Shown here: one piece after another, positions 11,311 to 22,729 of the stretch
Layout: every line of letters starts with the position of its first letter
Position numbering within the stretch: position 1 is the first letter of the stretch
NCBI GenBank assembly: GCA_033032175.1
Contig: CM065331.1
Location: 7,564,370 to 7,628,369, forward strand
Source of the DNA: Saturnia japonica
Taxonomy: Eukaryota; Arthropoda; Insecta; Lepidoptera; Saturniidae
Direction: 5' to 3'
Length of the DNA: 64,000 nucleotides
The notes under the pieces: model-generated
Database searches by the model: none
What the model was told of the DNA's origin: nothing
The model's input: only the letters and a program-made list of their open reading frames with translations
Made by a program: the position numbers and the translations under genes

Positions 11311-13867
11311 AAGTGAAAACGTCTTTAGCATTATTGTGATTTGAAAGTCGATGAAACGAAAAAGCGAAAACGACAATAAAAAAAGACAGACACATAAATT
11401 CATAAGATTTAACGTGGGAGAAAATGAGATCGGAAGTTTTAGGCAATGGTAAAATGGTACAAACAAGGTTTGTTGCCACGCAATAATGAGTATTATTACC
11501 TCACCAAAAAGGCACGAAACAAAAACTTTTTAGACAACACTTATGACATTCTGTTACTGATTAATATTGTGTTAGGTTACCATGGATATTTCAAATGTGT
11601 ATTAATTGAAAATGATATTGTGTTGTATTAATTGAAAATGATATTGTGAATAATGATTGTGAGTACTTGTATGTACATTTTAATAAACTTTAAATTAGTG
11701 TGTATTTGATCATTTTCTGAATTAAAAAACATAGATGTGAAGGTTTTACTTCTACCGCGTGTGAATGGCACACATTATTTTTTTGTTTCCTTTTTAATAA
11801 TTTAGCTTGTAAAGATAGTTTTACTGAAGTAATGTAATGTGGGGAATATACGATTCACGCGTGTTTCTGATTGACGTCATTCTGTAGTCCAGGAGAGCGC
11901 AGCCGTGGGCACGGCTTCTTGGTACATAAAGTACGATAAACATTCCTTGTAAGCTACTTAAATCGTTACAAGACGGAACAATTTACAATATGTATTAATC
12001 CCGACGAATCCGAAAATGACATTACCAAAAAAAAAAAACTTTTTTATTTATTATGAAAATAAAAATGTTATTGCGATTAAAAAAAATATATTTATTTTTA
12101 GTGTCCCTAAAATTTAGCAAATTTTTAAAACGTGCTAACAACGTCGTCAGTCCCATCGCGGCTCAGCGGTACGTTTGCTCGTATGGCGGTACCGTGTGCC
12201 GCGCCGCCTGTATTGCCATTTAAGTTTCCTCGTTTAACTAATTTTTTTACATTTTATTAGGGGTATTTTTTTCTTATAATCTGAGATAGATAATAACACT
12301 CAATACATAATAACACTTTCACGGATCCGACGAAGTGTTTAATACACACTGTATACACATCTAGGCAAAACAAATAACATTATTAAAAGCCCAGCCCTAA
12401 CACGCGAACAAACGCTGTATGTACTACGCGTACCGTGCTAAGTTGATCTCGCAATCCGATCGCTCGACTGACCTAGTCATAGTATCGTCACAAACAACAC
12501 GACATTCAACCTAATTAAAGTAACATTAAGAAGCAATTCACTTAAACGTACGTCAAGTTATAATGAGTATAAATTTTGTCTTAGTATTGCGCGGTCTACC
12601 TGCGGTAGTTGTTTTAATTCTCTTCCCGTTTGATTTTGCGGCACAGGTATTTAGAATGTACAGCCTATTGTTGACCGTATACTAATATTATGTAAATGAT
12701 TGTTTAAAAAAATTAAAAGTATTTCTATTACATTCATCAACTTTTCATTTATTTGAACTGTGCTCATCCACAATTCTGCCACTGTAACTTGAATACTTAG
12801 ATTTTTTTTTTTAATTATTCCTATAATTTTCAAACAGCTCTACCAAGATGGAGGCGTCCTTATTAAAACTGGCCGGTTATTTTTATAACAAGTTAAAAAG
12901 CATGTTCCTAGTTATTATTTCATTTGTCCACAATAAGCAAACTGCATCACGTAAATTTAGTAAATTAAAATAAAAACTACCACACGACAGGTTCTATAAC
13001 CGCATGCGAATTGTACCTATATTATAATAAAGGGTAGAAGAGGTAAGGAGAACCATCTTATAGAGGGGGATAAGTTGAAAAAGTGTCCAGCTGCACGCAG
13101 AAAATTACAATTCAAAAACCCATCAAAATGGCGCTAGAGTAACAAGAGATTTTTTTTTTCATTTTACATTTATGGCTGTTGTGAAACTTGAAAAATAATT
13201 CGACAATAATGGGAAAAGTATGTAGAGTGAAAAGTAAGCCAAGGTGAGCGAAAATGGGAAAAAAAACTGTTGGCGCTATTTTTAAAATTTACGCACTCGC
13301 TACGGTGGCGCCATCCTAATTTTACACTTTTTCATACATAGAGATCGTACTCCTAATCTATTACTTGGGTATGGTTTACATTGCATTTTACAAAATGACG
13401 ACCTTCCATTTAAAAATACTGTAATTCTATTTTTAACTATATTACATTTAAAAAAAACTGAACACATTTACTATTTCTCATAATCAGAACTTCGTAGAGT
13501 ATAATGATAAGAAATATTTCCAAGCCGCCTATTTTACCTGTCGTAATATATGAATGCGCAATACAGTTACTAACTTCATTATTAAAAAAAAGAATCATAA
13601 ACAATCCTTACATTTTATGAGGCAACGGCAGCGTCTTCATACATTTTTATAAGCTTATTAATAAGATACATTATTAAATTAAATTAAATTAATTTATTAC
13701 ACTTTCATAGACAAAAGCGTAGAATGAACGAATTAGATAATGTAGTAGCTGGTTATAATTTGGGTCAAACGGAGAGAGTTAAACTGCAAGTGAATGTAAT
13801 TATTTTTTTTTACTTTACATCCTTTTACTAATCCACTCGTTTGAGAACGTATTTTTTTAAATTCTTT
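11311..13867. other. Intergenic DNA, no gene seen
   Basis: AT-rich sequence with short frames lacking recognisable domains. A GC-richer ~90-base patch (about 12140-12230, containing GCCGCGCCGCCTG) and a Helitron-like 3' phrase near 11895 (GAGCGCAGCCGTGGGCACGG) are the only distinctive points. At 13060-13330 two phrases, CAAAATGGCGCTAG and GGTGGCGCCATCCTAATTTT, suggest an old inverted-repeat element, but I could not define its ends. Confidence 0.45.
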
Positions 13868-14060
13868 ATAGGTTTACCACAATCTCACCTGATCTTAAGT
13901 GACGATGTGGCCCAAGATGGTAACACGCTAAGCGTGGAGGACTGAATCTCAAGTAAGCCTGCCGAAACACACATATAGGTGCTCAGTGATAGTTTTTTAA
14001 CTTGATTATGGTTAACTAGCCAGGCGGCCATTTGAAAAATCCATACCACAATGCGGTTTT
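13868..14060 (-). repeat. SINE family B fragment
   Basis: Contains CACAATCTCACCTGATCTTAAG and CGATGTGGCCCAAG, the 3' part of a SINE seen in fuller form at 18994-19300 (+) and reversed at 46076, 48957 and 56190. Here the tRNA-like head is missing or too diverged to see. Confidence 0.65.
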
Positions 14061-14099
14061 TATTGTCGATTGAAGGTCGAAAAATTTCTTTGGAGATTC

Positions 14100-14345
14100 T
14101 TAAGGCAGCTCGACTGGTGGAATACCTCCACCCTACAGAAGATCGCGGCTAAATAACCTTGGGTTATTTTCCTGCGCTAAGTACTGAGCTCATGGCGGGC
14201 TTTCCAGAGCTCCTTAGGGTAGTGGGGTTCAAGGTCGGTAACGCGTTAATGATATCTATGGTATTACAAGCATCCATAGGCTACGGTAGCCGCTTATCAT
14301 CAGGCGGACCGCATGCTTGTTTGCTACCTTTGTATTATAAAAAAA
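14100..14345 (+). repeat. Retroelement family C, 3' end
   Basis: Carries GCATCCATAGGCTACGGTAG followed by a CATCAGGCGGACC stretch and an A-rich tail (TATTATAAAAAAAATA). The same tail follows a reverse transcriptase C-terminus at 17405-17610, and a reverse copy lies at 20693-20890. It is therefore a LINE 3' end or a SINE sharing that tail. Confidence 0.65.
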
Positions 14346-15134
14346 ATATACTTAGTCATATGATTAATATCAGCATATATTTCTATGATCGGTTCGTATG
14401 ATCACAATAGCCATATGACTACAAAATATATATAAAAGTATCGTTCTAAATAGAGCCTATAAAAACAGCCTCTAAAGCTTCAATTTTCATAATCGGTAGT
14501 ACAACACATTACCTTTTAAATCTTCACGAATTTCACTTTTTTATAGTATCACGAATACATACATTACAAAGTATTTAAAATTATAATTAATAATTCATTT
14601 GTCCTTATTTAATACACACGTACCATTTATTTGTATACTAATGTAATTTCATCATTCATAAAATACATTTTACATTATTTTTTTGTGAAAACCGGAAGAA
14701 AAAATTCTGTCCTGACGTGCATTAAAAAATATTATAAATAAAGACATATTCTAACAAACGATTATTATATTCGTAATACATCTATGCAATTATGTAATTT
14801 AAAAAAAATAAGATGCCACTAAAAGATGCAAAATTTATGCAAATCAATTCATTTTAACGAGAAAATTATACGCCATGTATGTAAATATTAACGCCATTAT
14901 CAACCATTGTAACGTTCATCGAAACGATTACAGATTCATCTCGCCACGTTAACAACATCATTAAAATCATATACAAATAAAACTTTTATCGTACAAATAT
15001 TACAGAGCAATAAAAATAAAATGGCCACCGCGAATCTACCACGCAAAATATAATAAACCTCGGGCGCGTCACTTACGAATTCAAAATTCGAACACGGTCA
15101 AATTTCGTACACGTATTCCATCTGTCAAAATTGC

Positions 15135-15262
15135 CGCGCTTCCTGCCACCCTTCCCGCCCTTGAGAGCGGCCACTTACTTTTTTTTTCACGCGCGCGTTC
15201 CGTTTCACACCACGCTCGTGGCCAGTATAAAAACCAGCGCCGACGAAATGAGAGCAATCAGT
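15135..15262 (+). promoter_or_regulatory. Promoter of cuticular gene 1
   Basis: A TATA box (TATAAAA, 15226-15232) lies 34 bases upstream of an initiator ATCAGT whose A (15260) is the likely start site. About 120 bases upstream is a block containing GCGCTTCCTGC, CTTCCCGCC and CTTACTTTTTTTTT. The same three strings occur in the same order ahead of genes 2 and 3, although the rest of these upstream regions differs from this one. That makes the block a good candidate regulatory element. Confidence 0.8.
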
Positions 15263-15294
15263 AGCCTTCGAGCAGTCTACAACAGAAGTGCACG

Positions 15295-16223
15295 ATGAGA
15301 GTTCTGGTTAGTTTAAACCACTACAATTACGTGCAATTAAAAACATAATAGTGTGACCTGGTATATAATCGGTGTCGTGGTGTAACAATAGTGTTGTGAT
15401 ATAACTCGGATATAATCGTTATCGATGATCAGTGTATTGAAGGAAATTAATTTTGATATTTTTCGTTTCGCAGATCTTCGCTACCGCCGTCCTCGCCTCC
15501 GCCGCAGCTGCGCCCTCTGGCGCTCTGCTGGCCGGCTCCTACGCCCACGGGCTCTTGGGTCATGCCGGACATCTGGGTGTGGCGCACGCCGCTCCTTTGG
15601 CCATCGGCCACGCCGCTCCCTTAGCCTTCGGCCACGCCGCTCCCCTTGCCGTAGCTCACGCTATCGCCCCTGCCGCCCCGACCATCTCACCCGGTGACCT
15701 CCAAGGTGCCGCTATCGACGCTCACGTCGACGCCGCTGACCACGTCCGTGCCTCCGTCGACGCGACTCGCGAACTGCACGACCAGGCCGCCGAAATCCAC
15801 GGTCAGGCTATCAACGCCGCCGAAGATCACTCCTGGCAGGCGGTAGATGCCGTCAAAACCGCCGAGGCTCAACTCGACGGTGCCGCCGCTGGTGTCGCCC
15901 CCGTGCTCGCTAAGCAACTCGTCGGTCACGCTGCTCCCGTTGTCGCCGCTCACGGTGCCTACCTTGGTGCTCCCGCTGCCTACGCCGCTGGTGGTTTGGT
16001 AGCCGGTCATGCCGCATACGCCGCGGCCCCTGCTCTTGCCGCTAGCAGGACCGTCGTCTCCCAATCCCTAAGCCAGACCCACCCCGGAGCAGTCATAGCG
16101 CACGCACCCCTTGGGTACGCCGCTCACGGTTACGCCGCGCACGGTCTCGCCGCACACGGTTATGCCGCGCACGGTCTCGCCGCGCACGGTTACGCTGCCC
16201 ACGGACTCGCGCATGGATGGTAA
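15295..16223 (+). CDS. Alanine/histidine-rich cuticular protein (gene 1)
   Basis: Secreted structural protein of the cuticle. Two exons: 15295-15306 (ATGAGAGTTCTG, Met-Arg-Val-Leu) and 15474-16223, joined in phase 0 across a 167-base GT...AG intron, giving 253 residues. The start is chosen because the short first exon restores a signal peptide (MRVLIFATAVLASAAAAP) and sits just downstream of a TATA/initiator pair. After the signal come repeats of GHAAPLA (about residues 30-70), a helical Ala/Asp-rich module with PGDLQGAAIDAHVDAADHV and WQAVDAVKTAEAQLDG, an Ala/Gly/Tyr-rich stretch, and a C-terminus of alternating GYAAH/GLAAH units ending in HGW. The central module is shared with genes 2 and 3. 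Composition resembles lepidopteran larval/pupal cuticle proteins of the H1C-like or CPH type; no chitin-binding Rebers-Riddiford motif is visible. Third codon positions are strikingly C-rich compared with genes 2 and 3. Confidence 0.88.
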
Positions 16224-16275
16224 ACTGTGATACTATTTTAGAAGCCAAAAACCTAATACTCAATTTTGGAATGTA

Positions 16276-16341
16276 AATAAATTAATAAATGCGATATCTA
16301 TTATATAACAGGCAAAAGAGGCGAGGATGTGTGTGAATAAA
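16276..16341 (+). terminator. Polyadenylation signals of gene 1
   Basis: AATAAA occurs at 16276-16281, about 53 bases after the stop codon, and again at 16336-16341. Either could direct 3' end formation; the first is at a typical distance for a short 3' UTR. Confidence 0.65.
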
Positions 16342-16349
16342 TGAAATAG

Positions 16350-17400
16350 TAATTTTACAAAAACCCTTTTTTTTATTTCCAATTACCTCATTTAGAATAA
16401 ACCACAAAATACCATTCACCGACCAAACACAACGGATTAGGAATTAGTCATTCTTGAATTTTTTACTACTATAAAACAGTTAAATACCAAATTAACAGGA
16501 ACACATATATTTTTTAGCTATTTATAAATATAATGTATCACAATGCTTTAATTCGTAACACTACAATTTATGCTTTTCTGTTATTTATTATCTGGATATG
16601 ATAAAGATTTTAAAAATCATCGAAGTAAGCAGATAGACAGAGCAAGCATAGGTACCACCGACCTTAACACACTACATTAAAATTCATTACGACAAAATAA
16701 TTATGACATTGTAAAATAATGTATTAATGATAATCCAAAAAAGTCAAATATTTAATCATAAAGGGCATTATCTAATGCAGAGAAGTTTGCAGAGGTTTCT
16801 AAAAACATCGATAAAAAGGGATCATATCAATCAACAGAATCACTCAATCTGCATTTTAGAAGTGTAATAATGTTAGTCAAAAGTTTTCTGCCATACTCTC
16901 CTATGTTTGTACAGAAATTAATGTTCTCGATTAATTCAATTCACCATATTTCATTTAACTTATTTTTTTATGTGTAATAATTACATTTTCCTGTTACAAA
17001 ATAAAATGAATACAAAAACCCAAAACAAAGTGAATAAATCTAATTATCATATGCGATTATATTTGATATTTTATGAACGAAATCCTTCATTATATTTAAA
17101 TAAAGCATGAAAATTAATAACAGTCAGCGACGCAGTAGTAGTTCAAAACTAAAGCGGAAGTCCACTCGCTAGAAACCTTGAAATGCGAATACCTTTGCCC
17201 GTTTGAATACTTACAAAATAAAAATAGACCGCGGCATTGTAGGCGTGGCTTTTATAAAAACCTACATATGTTATAACTTATCTGTATTTGATCTAAAGTA
17301 AACTATATTTAAATGGGCATAAATCTCTTTATCCGGATATTCCGTTAACCGCTTGATTTAATATCCGTATCTTATTACTATTATTTTCTGTTTTCCTTCC
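16350..17400. other. Intergenic DNA, no gene seen
   Basis: AT-rich sequence downstream of gene 1 with no recognisable element or frame. Confidence 0.5.
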
Positions 17401-17404
17401 GCGA

Positions 17405-17610
17405 ACGCTCCTGATGTGGAATGAGCTCCCTCTGCTGAGGTTCTTCCGTTGGACTATATTAGAGGATTCTTCAAGAAGGAAAGTGAACAGGTATTTAAAG
17501 AGTCGGCAACGCGCATGTGATGCTTGTAGTATTGCAAGCGTCCATAGGCTGCGATGACCGTTGACCGTTGAGCGGACCGCTAGCTTGTTTTCCACCGTCG
17601 TGGTATAAAA
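17405..17610 (+). pseudogene. LINE reverse transcriptase C-terminus and 3' tail
   Basis: Frame from 17409 reads LLMWNELP, then RKVNRYLKSRQRACDA and VHRLR before a TGA. The WNELP and NRYLKxRQRACD phrases are the usual extreme C-terminus of a lepidopteran LINE polyprotein (endonuclease/reverse transcriptase). It is followed by family C 3' UTR text (TTGCAAGCGTCCATAGGCTG, then GTGGTATAAAAAAATTAG). The copy is strongly 5'-truncated, as expected for target-primed insertion. The terminal tail identifies the family C repeats elsewhere in the window. Confidence 0.75.
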
Positions 17611-17879
17611 AAATTAGTAGCACAGTAAAGTGACGTCACAGTGCCTGATGGTAAGCAAGGTACAGAATCAATCATAACAACAATAATCAACATTCCATCT
17701 CCGGTCGCCGCTGTATGCTTACCGGCAACTGGGTATAGGACTGGTTGCTCACAAACTGCGACAAACGAAAAAAGAGTCACTGTCAAGTGGGAATCTCTAC
17801 TACCCCGCTTGTTCACTGGATATATGGATACAATACAACCCCGCCGATTCGGACTTACGGATTTTTTATCGTACTATTA

Positions 17880-18078
17880 TAAGCTACACATACTATCACG
17901 CCTGTATACCCGAAGGGTTAGGCAGAGGTATACTAATGTATACCCACAATTCACCGGGTTTGTTTCTTTTAGGTCCCATGTAAACCCTCCAATAACACTT
18001 TGCTCGACCTGCGAATCGAACCCAGGACCTCGAACATAGCAGTCGCGCTTAGGACCACTTGGCTAATGAGGCAGTCAC
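17880..18078 (-). repeat. tRNA-derived SINE (family A) with A and B boxes
   Basis: On the minus strand it begins near 18078 with CCTCATTAGCCAAGTGGTCC, which contains an A-box match (TAGCCAAGTGG). About 45 bases on is GGGTTCGATTCGC, a near-perfect B box. The element ends with text shared with 4499-4755 (CTGCCTAACCC, then ATACAGGCGTGATAGTATG). The middle ~80 bases of the family are missing, so this is an internally deleted copy. Confidence 0.8.
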
Positions 18079-18169
18079 AAACCAGTAGTTAAAAAATTAA
18101 AATTATTTCAATACTATTTTTTTATATACAGATAACGTAGCCTTTAATAGACGCATGTAAATTCATAAG

Positions 18170-18300
18170 TTGATGACTATCGAGTTGCCTTGAACCCCAT
18201 TTGCCCGAAGAGCTCTGGAAACCTTATTCGTCGTAGGAATACAACAGAAGGTTATTTGTCTGCAATTTTCTCCTACTATATGACTACAGTATTTACTCAA
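18170..18300 (-). repeat. Family C retroelement fragment
   Basis: Shares TTGAACCCCATTTGCCCGAAG and AGCTCTGGAAACC type text with the reverse copy at 20693-20890 and the forward copy at 14100-14345. Confidence 0.55.
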
Positions 18301-18993
18301 GATTGCAATCAGCAAGTTGACTGTATGTTTAAAAATTAAAATAAATTATTGGTTAATACTGGTCTGTTGATAAAAAGCATTTCCCTTTGGATTTTTTTTG
18401 TCTGTGAGTAACGTGATTTGAAATGCCAGTTAGAAAACGTGATGTACCATTCACGAAATATTATGAACGTTGAACGCTTGTGTTAGTTGTCACATTTTTC
18501 ACTGTTATCATACAAAATGACATAAATGAATGACGATGTCACGGGACCATAATGCTGCTTTTTTGTGGAGTATTTTTTATTTAAATTTAAAAAAAATTAA
18601 ATAACTTTTTATGATGTATTGAAATACAAAATAATTCAAAGGTATTGTTCAAACTTGACAACTCCTGGGTTTCAACTAAATAAGTGTTATTACAATAGCC
18701 GATTCTAACATGGGTTTCGTAATTTAAAATCCAAAGAAAAATAGATCGTGGCCGGTCGGTCTCTCGGTCGGTTATGCATAAAAACTGCATTCCTTAAACG
18801 GTATAAAGTAAAAGCTAAGTTTGTGAATGCCAAGTTATATTTAGCATAAATACATAACCTAAACAAATATACGAGGATTCTTTTATACGATATTAAGTTT
18901 GTTTGTTTGTATATAACATTACGAGTCGTCCATAATTCTATAGATGCATCTTCTAAGACATAGAATGTGATATTGATAATATAAACTGTAAAG

Positions 18994-19300
18994 CACTGAT
19001 GGCTCAGTGCTAGCGCGTACGAACATCGCATCTATCGACGTGAGTACGAATCCCTGCATAGAGCTTATACTTTCAGTGAAAAAAAAAAAACATCGTGATG
19101 GGCTTTTTCTAATGCTCGGCTGGAGAGCTACCACTCTCAAGTTGAAAATCTGTTGTCAAACGTCAACAGGTATATTCCGGCAGCTGCACATGAAAACCGA
19201 AGTCTTCCTAGTGGATTAGCGTGTTACCATCTTGGCCCACATCTTCATTTAAGATCAGGTGAGATTGTGGTCATAACCCTATGCCTATAACAATAAAAAA
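18994..19300 (+). repeat. SINE family B, most complete copy
   Basis: The head GATGGCTCAGTGCTAGCGCG resembles a tRNA A box and ACGAATCCC lies at B-box distance. A short poly-A run and ACATCGTGATGGGC follow, then the body (GAGAGCTACCACTCTCAAG, CGGCAGCTGCAC) and the 3' part (AAGATCAGGTGAGATTGTGG), ending in an A-rich tail (CAATAAAAAAATAAT). Six copies or fragments lie in this window. Confidence 0.75.
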
Positions 19301-19767
19301 ATAATAGTTGACCGTCACAGGACGCCCGGCAAATATGAAACATCTCGATGAATAAAAAATCAAAAACCAATAAAAATATGGAGTAAAATAATGAAGTCTA
19401 GTATACGCAAGGCACACGGTTCGATATCACTGCCATGACGCGCCAATACGTAGATGTTACACATAAAAAACGAATTCCATCAAAATCCCTTTTCTTTTAA
19501 TGAGTATGAAAACGAACATCCACAAGGACAAGCCCGCAGTCTTTAACTAGTGTCAGAATAATAAACGAAGGAAATCGACAAGGCACGCTAGTCCTACAGT
19601 AAATCGGAGAATTGCTTAACCAGTTTAGACGGTTGGATATCTAAATTATCTAATATTACTTACTTAGTATTTCCACTATTATATACTTGCACCGATTTGA
19701 AACATATTTTATTATGTACTAGATAAACGCAAGCATTAGATAAAGCAATACGACCAGCGACTTTTTA

Positions 19768-20035
19768 ATCATAGACTATTTTCTGTTTGACATTTGCAGT
19801 ATGAACCTAAACGATGAATATTATATCACTTGCTGTTACTTTTCATTGGTGACAATGTCAATATTTTGGGGGGTCTAAGTTCAATGATACTTGTCGGGTT
19901 AGGATTCGTAGCATTAATTTATTTTATTTAATATATGTAACAGATACAATAGATAAATTTTAGCTTTCTGCTCTTCTTCTCCATATAAACTTTAACCATG
20001 CCAAATCTTACAGACTTCCTTCCGTGCATGCAATC
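19768..20035 (+). repeat. Dispersed repeat, direct partner of 26812-27075
   Basis: Shares about 265 bases with 26812-27075, for example TGACAATGTCAATA, GGGGGTCTAAGTTCAATG and TAGATAAATTTTAGCTTTCT, with small indels and substitutions. Noncoding; class not recognised. Confidence 0.7.
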
Positions 20036-20692
20036 AAAAAACGTGTCCGAAGTTTTCTTCTCACGTATTAATTTAAGCTATATTTACAGGGTGGATTTTT
20101 GAGATGGGGCAGTAAGGGTAGGTAGGTACCTTAACCGTTGTAGCTAGACGAAGACTTTTTTCTTAGGAGACTGTCCTTTTTTGAGACATTTCGACAGGCA
20201 TTTTTTTCCAAAATGTACAAACAGCAAGAAAATGGGCAATTTACACAAAAACCTTTTTTCATGTCAATCGATCCTGTTTCTTATAAGAATCAATAAAATC
20301 CGTCATTTTTAAAAATTAGTTTATCAAAATTGGTAGTAATTTCACAATTCAGTTAGATCAAGACGTAACTCAACTACGACGCTAGCGAAGCCGCGGGAGA
20401 AACGCTAATCTTATATAATGACAATCTTGTGTATTTCGGCTATACATCATTATCCTCGAGAGATCACAGGTCTCCTGGGCACAATCAGGGTTAGTTACAA
20501 GTCTATACTGATTCCACTTCTGATGTCGAAGCTACTGGCCGGGAACAAATAAAAAAATAGCAGAAACGATCTTTCCTACAATACTTATATTGATTTAGCA
20601 GAGCTAAATTAACTCAACATTTCTGTACCGAGTTGGAAACTAGACCAAAACCTAGTATCAATACGCTGAATAATAATATTAACCTCCGTGGG

Positions 20693-20890
20693 AAGTTTTT
20701 TTATATATAACAAAGCTACCGTAGCTTATTGGCGCTTGTAATACCATAGGTACCACTAAGGCGTGCTGACCTTGAACCCCTTCATCCCATAGAACTCTGG
20801 AAACCCTTCTCACCGCAGAAATACAACACAGGGTTATTTGCTGCGATCTTCTGACCTTCAATATTTCACCAGTCGGACCGCCCTAAGTAG
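20693..20890 (-). repeat. Family C retroelement copy
   Basis: On the minus strand it contains CAGAAGATCGCAGCAAATAA, a stretch with CAGAGTTCTATGGGATG, and GGTATTACAAGCGCC, and ends in the A-rich tail TATATAAAAAAACTT. It is collinear with 14100-14345. Confidence 0.65.
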
Positions 20891-21120
20891 AGAGAAATCT
20901 CCAAATAAATTTCTCTGTTCCGTACCTCTCTTAAAAAGTTTTAATTACGTCTAAAAAACTTAAACATAAGCCCCATAAATCTAAGCAAAAAATAACTGAT
21001 GGCGCCATCTAGTCATATTAAGCAATAAATTATAATAAAGTATGTAAAACCAATTCAATAGTATGTATTATAATGTCTATTAATATTTTATAACATAATC
21101 GATACATTGTATATTATGTA

Positions 21121-21637
21121 CTAGCTGTCTGTGCCTGCGGATTCGCTGACTTGGACTATAATGCCATCGATCGGGCACACGCGCGAATCTAGCTCCCCCG
21201 CTCCCGGCTATTTTAAAGAAAGACATGCTTATTGTGGGTGTTCCTTAGAAGATAGACATATACAATCGCTCTTTTTTTTCATGTCTACAATTATGTAGTA
21301 CGTAAATTTGATATATCTCTTATGGTTTACTCAGCGTAAGCCGTTAAAACGCTCGAATCGATTTAATATGACCTTTTTTTTTATTTGCGCGGAACCCTAA
21401 TTTTTTTCTAAAATAAAAGTAGCCAAAGTTACTCTTTATATCATCAGCTATCTACCAGTGAAGTCCCGTCAATATCGGTCCAACCGTCTCGGAGGTTACC
21501 CGGGACAAACAGACAGACAGACAAAACATTATGGTTTTTTTTAATTATAGGTATCGTATCTACTTTCATATGCATTTAGTAAATAGCTGCTATATTGTCA
21601 TTACAAACAGACACTTTAATTTTATTAATTGTATAGA
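21121..21637 (-). mobile_element. Nonautonomous Helitron, reverse orientation
   Basis: Read on the minus strand the element starts TCTATACAATTAATAAAATT after an A and ends GGCACAGACAGCTAG before a T (bases 21638 and 21120 give the expected A/T target). The interior has the GAGACGGTTGGACCGATATT phrase and a GGGAGCGGGGGAGC stretch shared with the copies at 24277-24777 and 56680-57265. Noncoding, 517 bases. Confidence 0.78.
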
Positions 21638-22306
21638 TTTATTACTTCTGAAGTACTACATTTTATCGATAGATGGCGTTAAGAGTACGCTGAAAAGAGT
21701 AAAGGGCACGCCCATATGTCATGTATCTACGTCTGTTAATGATTCTATGACTTTTGAATTTGAACGACTTGAGCGACTCACCTCATCATACTTATTTATT
21801 GGTTTTATCGAGACGATATTTTATACAGAAATGTTAGAATCCGATATGTGGCGCTGTGGTCGAGCCACTATCTTTCACAAAGGTCAGTAAAACATCTGCT
21901 GGCCCAGCTGATTACAATATAACTTTATAACGATAAAAAAAGCCTGCACCACTCGGGGATAAGGCATCGTCTTATTAATGAAAGAATTTTCCGAATCGTA
22001 TGAGTAGTTCTAGATATTACCTTTTACAAAAATATTCACAAACTTTGATTCTTTAAAGTATTACAATAAATTAGTATATTATATATAATAATATAAGTAC
22101 AGACAACTCACAAAATTAAAAATACTTTAGTCAATTTAAACCCTAGGAAGGCTACATTATAAACGTCAAAACACTACTACCGGTTCGGAAAACATCCCAG
22201 TCATAGAGATGAACCGGAAAAAAACCCGATCAGGTTTAACAAAGTTTCTAAAAATATTAATTTTTTCAAGTATTTGTATTGTTTACAGTCATTATCATTT
22301 TCAGTG

Positions 22307-22715
22307 AAATTGGAAATTTTTCAGGAGTGAAATTGAGTGACAGGATAAGAAATAGTGTGATAAGAGAGCTTTGTGGTGTGAAAGAAGATATAGTCACACG
22401 GATTGAGAAAGGGATGCTTAGATGGTTTGGGCATGTTGAAAGGATGAATGAAAGAAGAATGAATAAACAAATTTATGATGCGAGTGTGAAAGGAATCGTT
22501 GGAAGAGGAAGGCCTAGACGAACATTTATCGATCAAATCGGAGACGTTCTGAAGAAAGGTTAAGGTCAAGAGTACTCTAAACCGACGAGCATGCATTAAA
22601 AGATTAATGAATGTCGAAGAAGCGAAAGAGGTATGCCAGGATCGTAGCAGGTGGAAGGACGTGGTCTCTGCCTACCCCGTTGGGAATATAGGCGTGTTTT
22701 ATGTATGTATATATG
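22307..22715 (+). mobile_element. 5'-truncated LINE with 14-bp target duplication
   Basis: Open frame reads [20 protein letters not shown], then [20 protein letters not shown] and [20 protein letters not shown]. After a frameshift near 22560 it continues as VKSTLNRR...LMNVEEAKEVCQDRSRW and SAYPVG. This is the classic C-terminal domain of RTE-like insect endonuclease/reverse transcriptase polyproteins. The insert is bounded by perfect direct repeats TATCATTTTCAGTG at 22293-22306 and 22716-22729, and its 3' end is a TATG-rich simple tail. It is therefore a 5'-truncated retrotransposition product. The frameshift makes it inactive. Confidence 0.85.
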
Positions 22716-22729
22716 TATCATTTTCAGTG

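Noticed and set aside
15687..16064. 125-codon frame antisense to gene 1
   Set aside because: It mirrors the GC-rich, biased codons of gene 1. Sense-strand features (signal peptide after splicing, repeats, TATA, AATAAA) explain the region fully.
17641..18039. 132-codon + strand frame
   Set aside because: It runs through a repeat and then antisense through a SINE; translation of dispersed repeats.
18000..18078. A possible tRNA gene (A box TAGCCAAGTGG, B box GGTTCGATTC)
   Set aside because: No acceptor-stem pairing or anticodon loop could be drawn, and the same text heads dispersed copies at 4.5 and 55.5 kb, so it is a SINE head.
21531..21890. 119-codon + strand frame
   Set aside because: Its first third lies in the reverse Helitron and the rest has no domain or conserved context.
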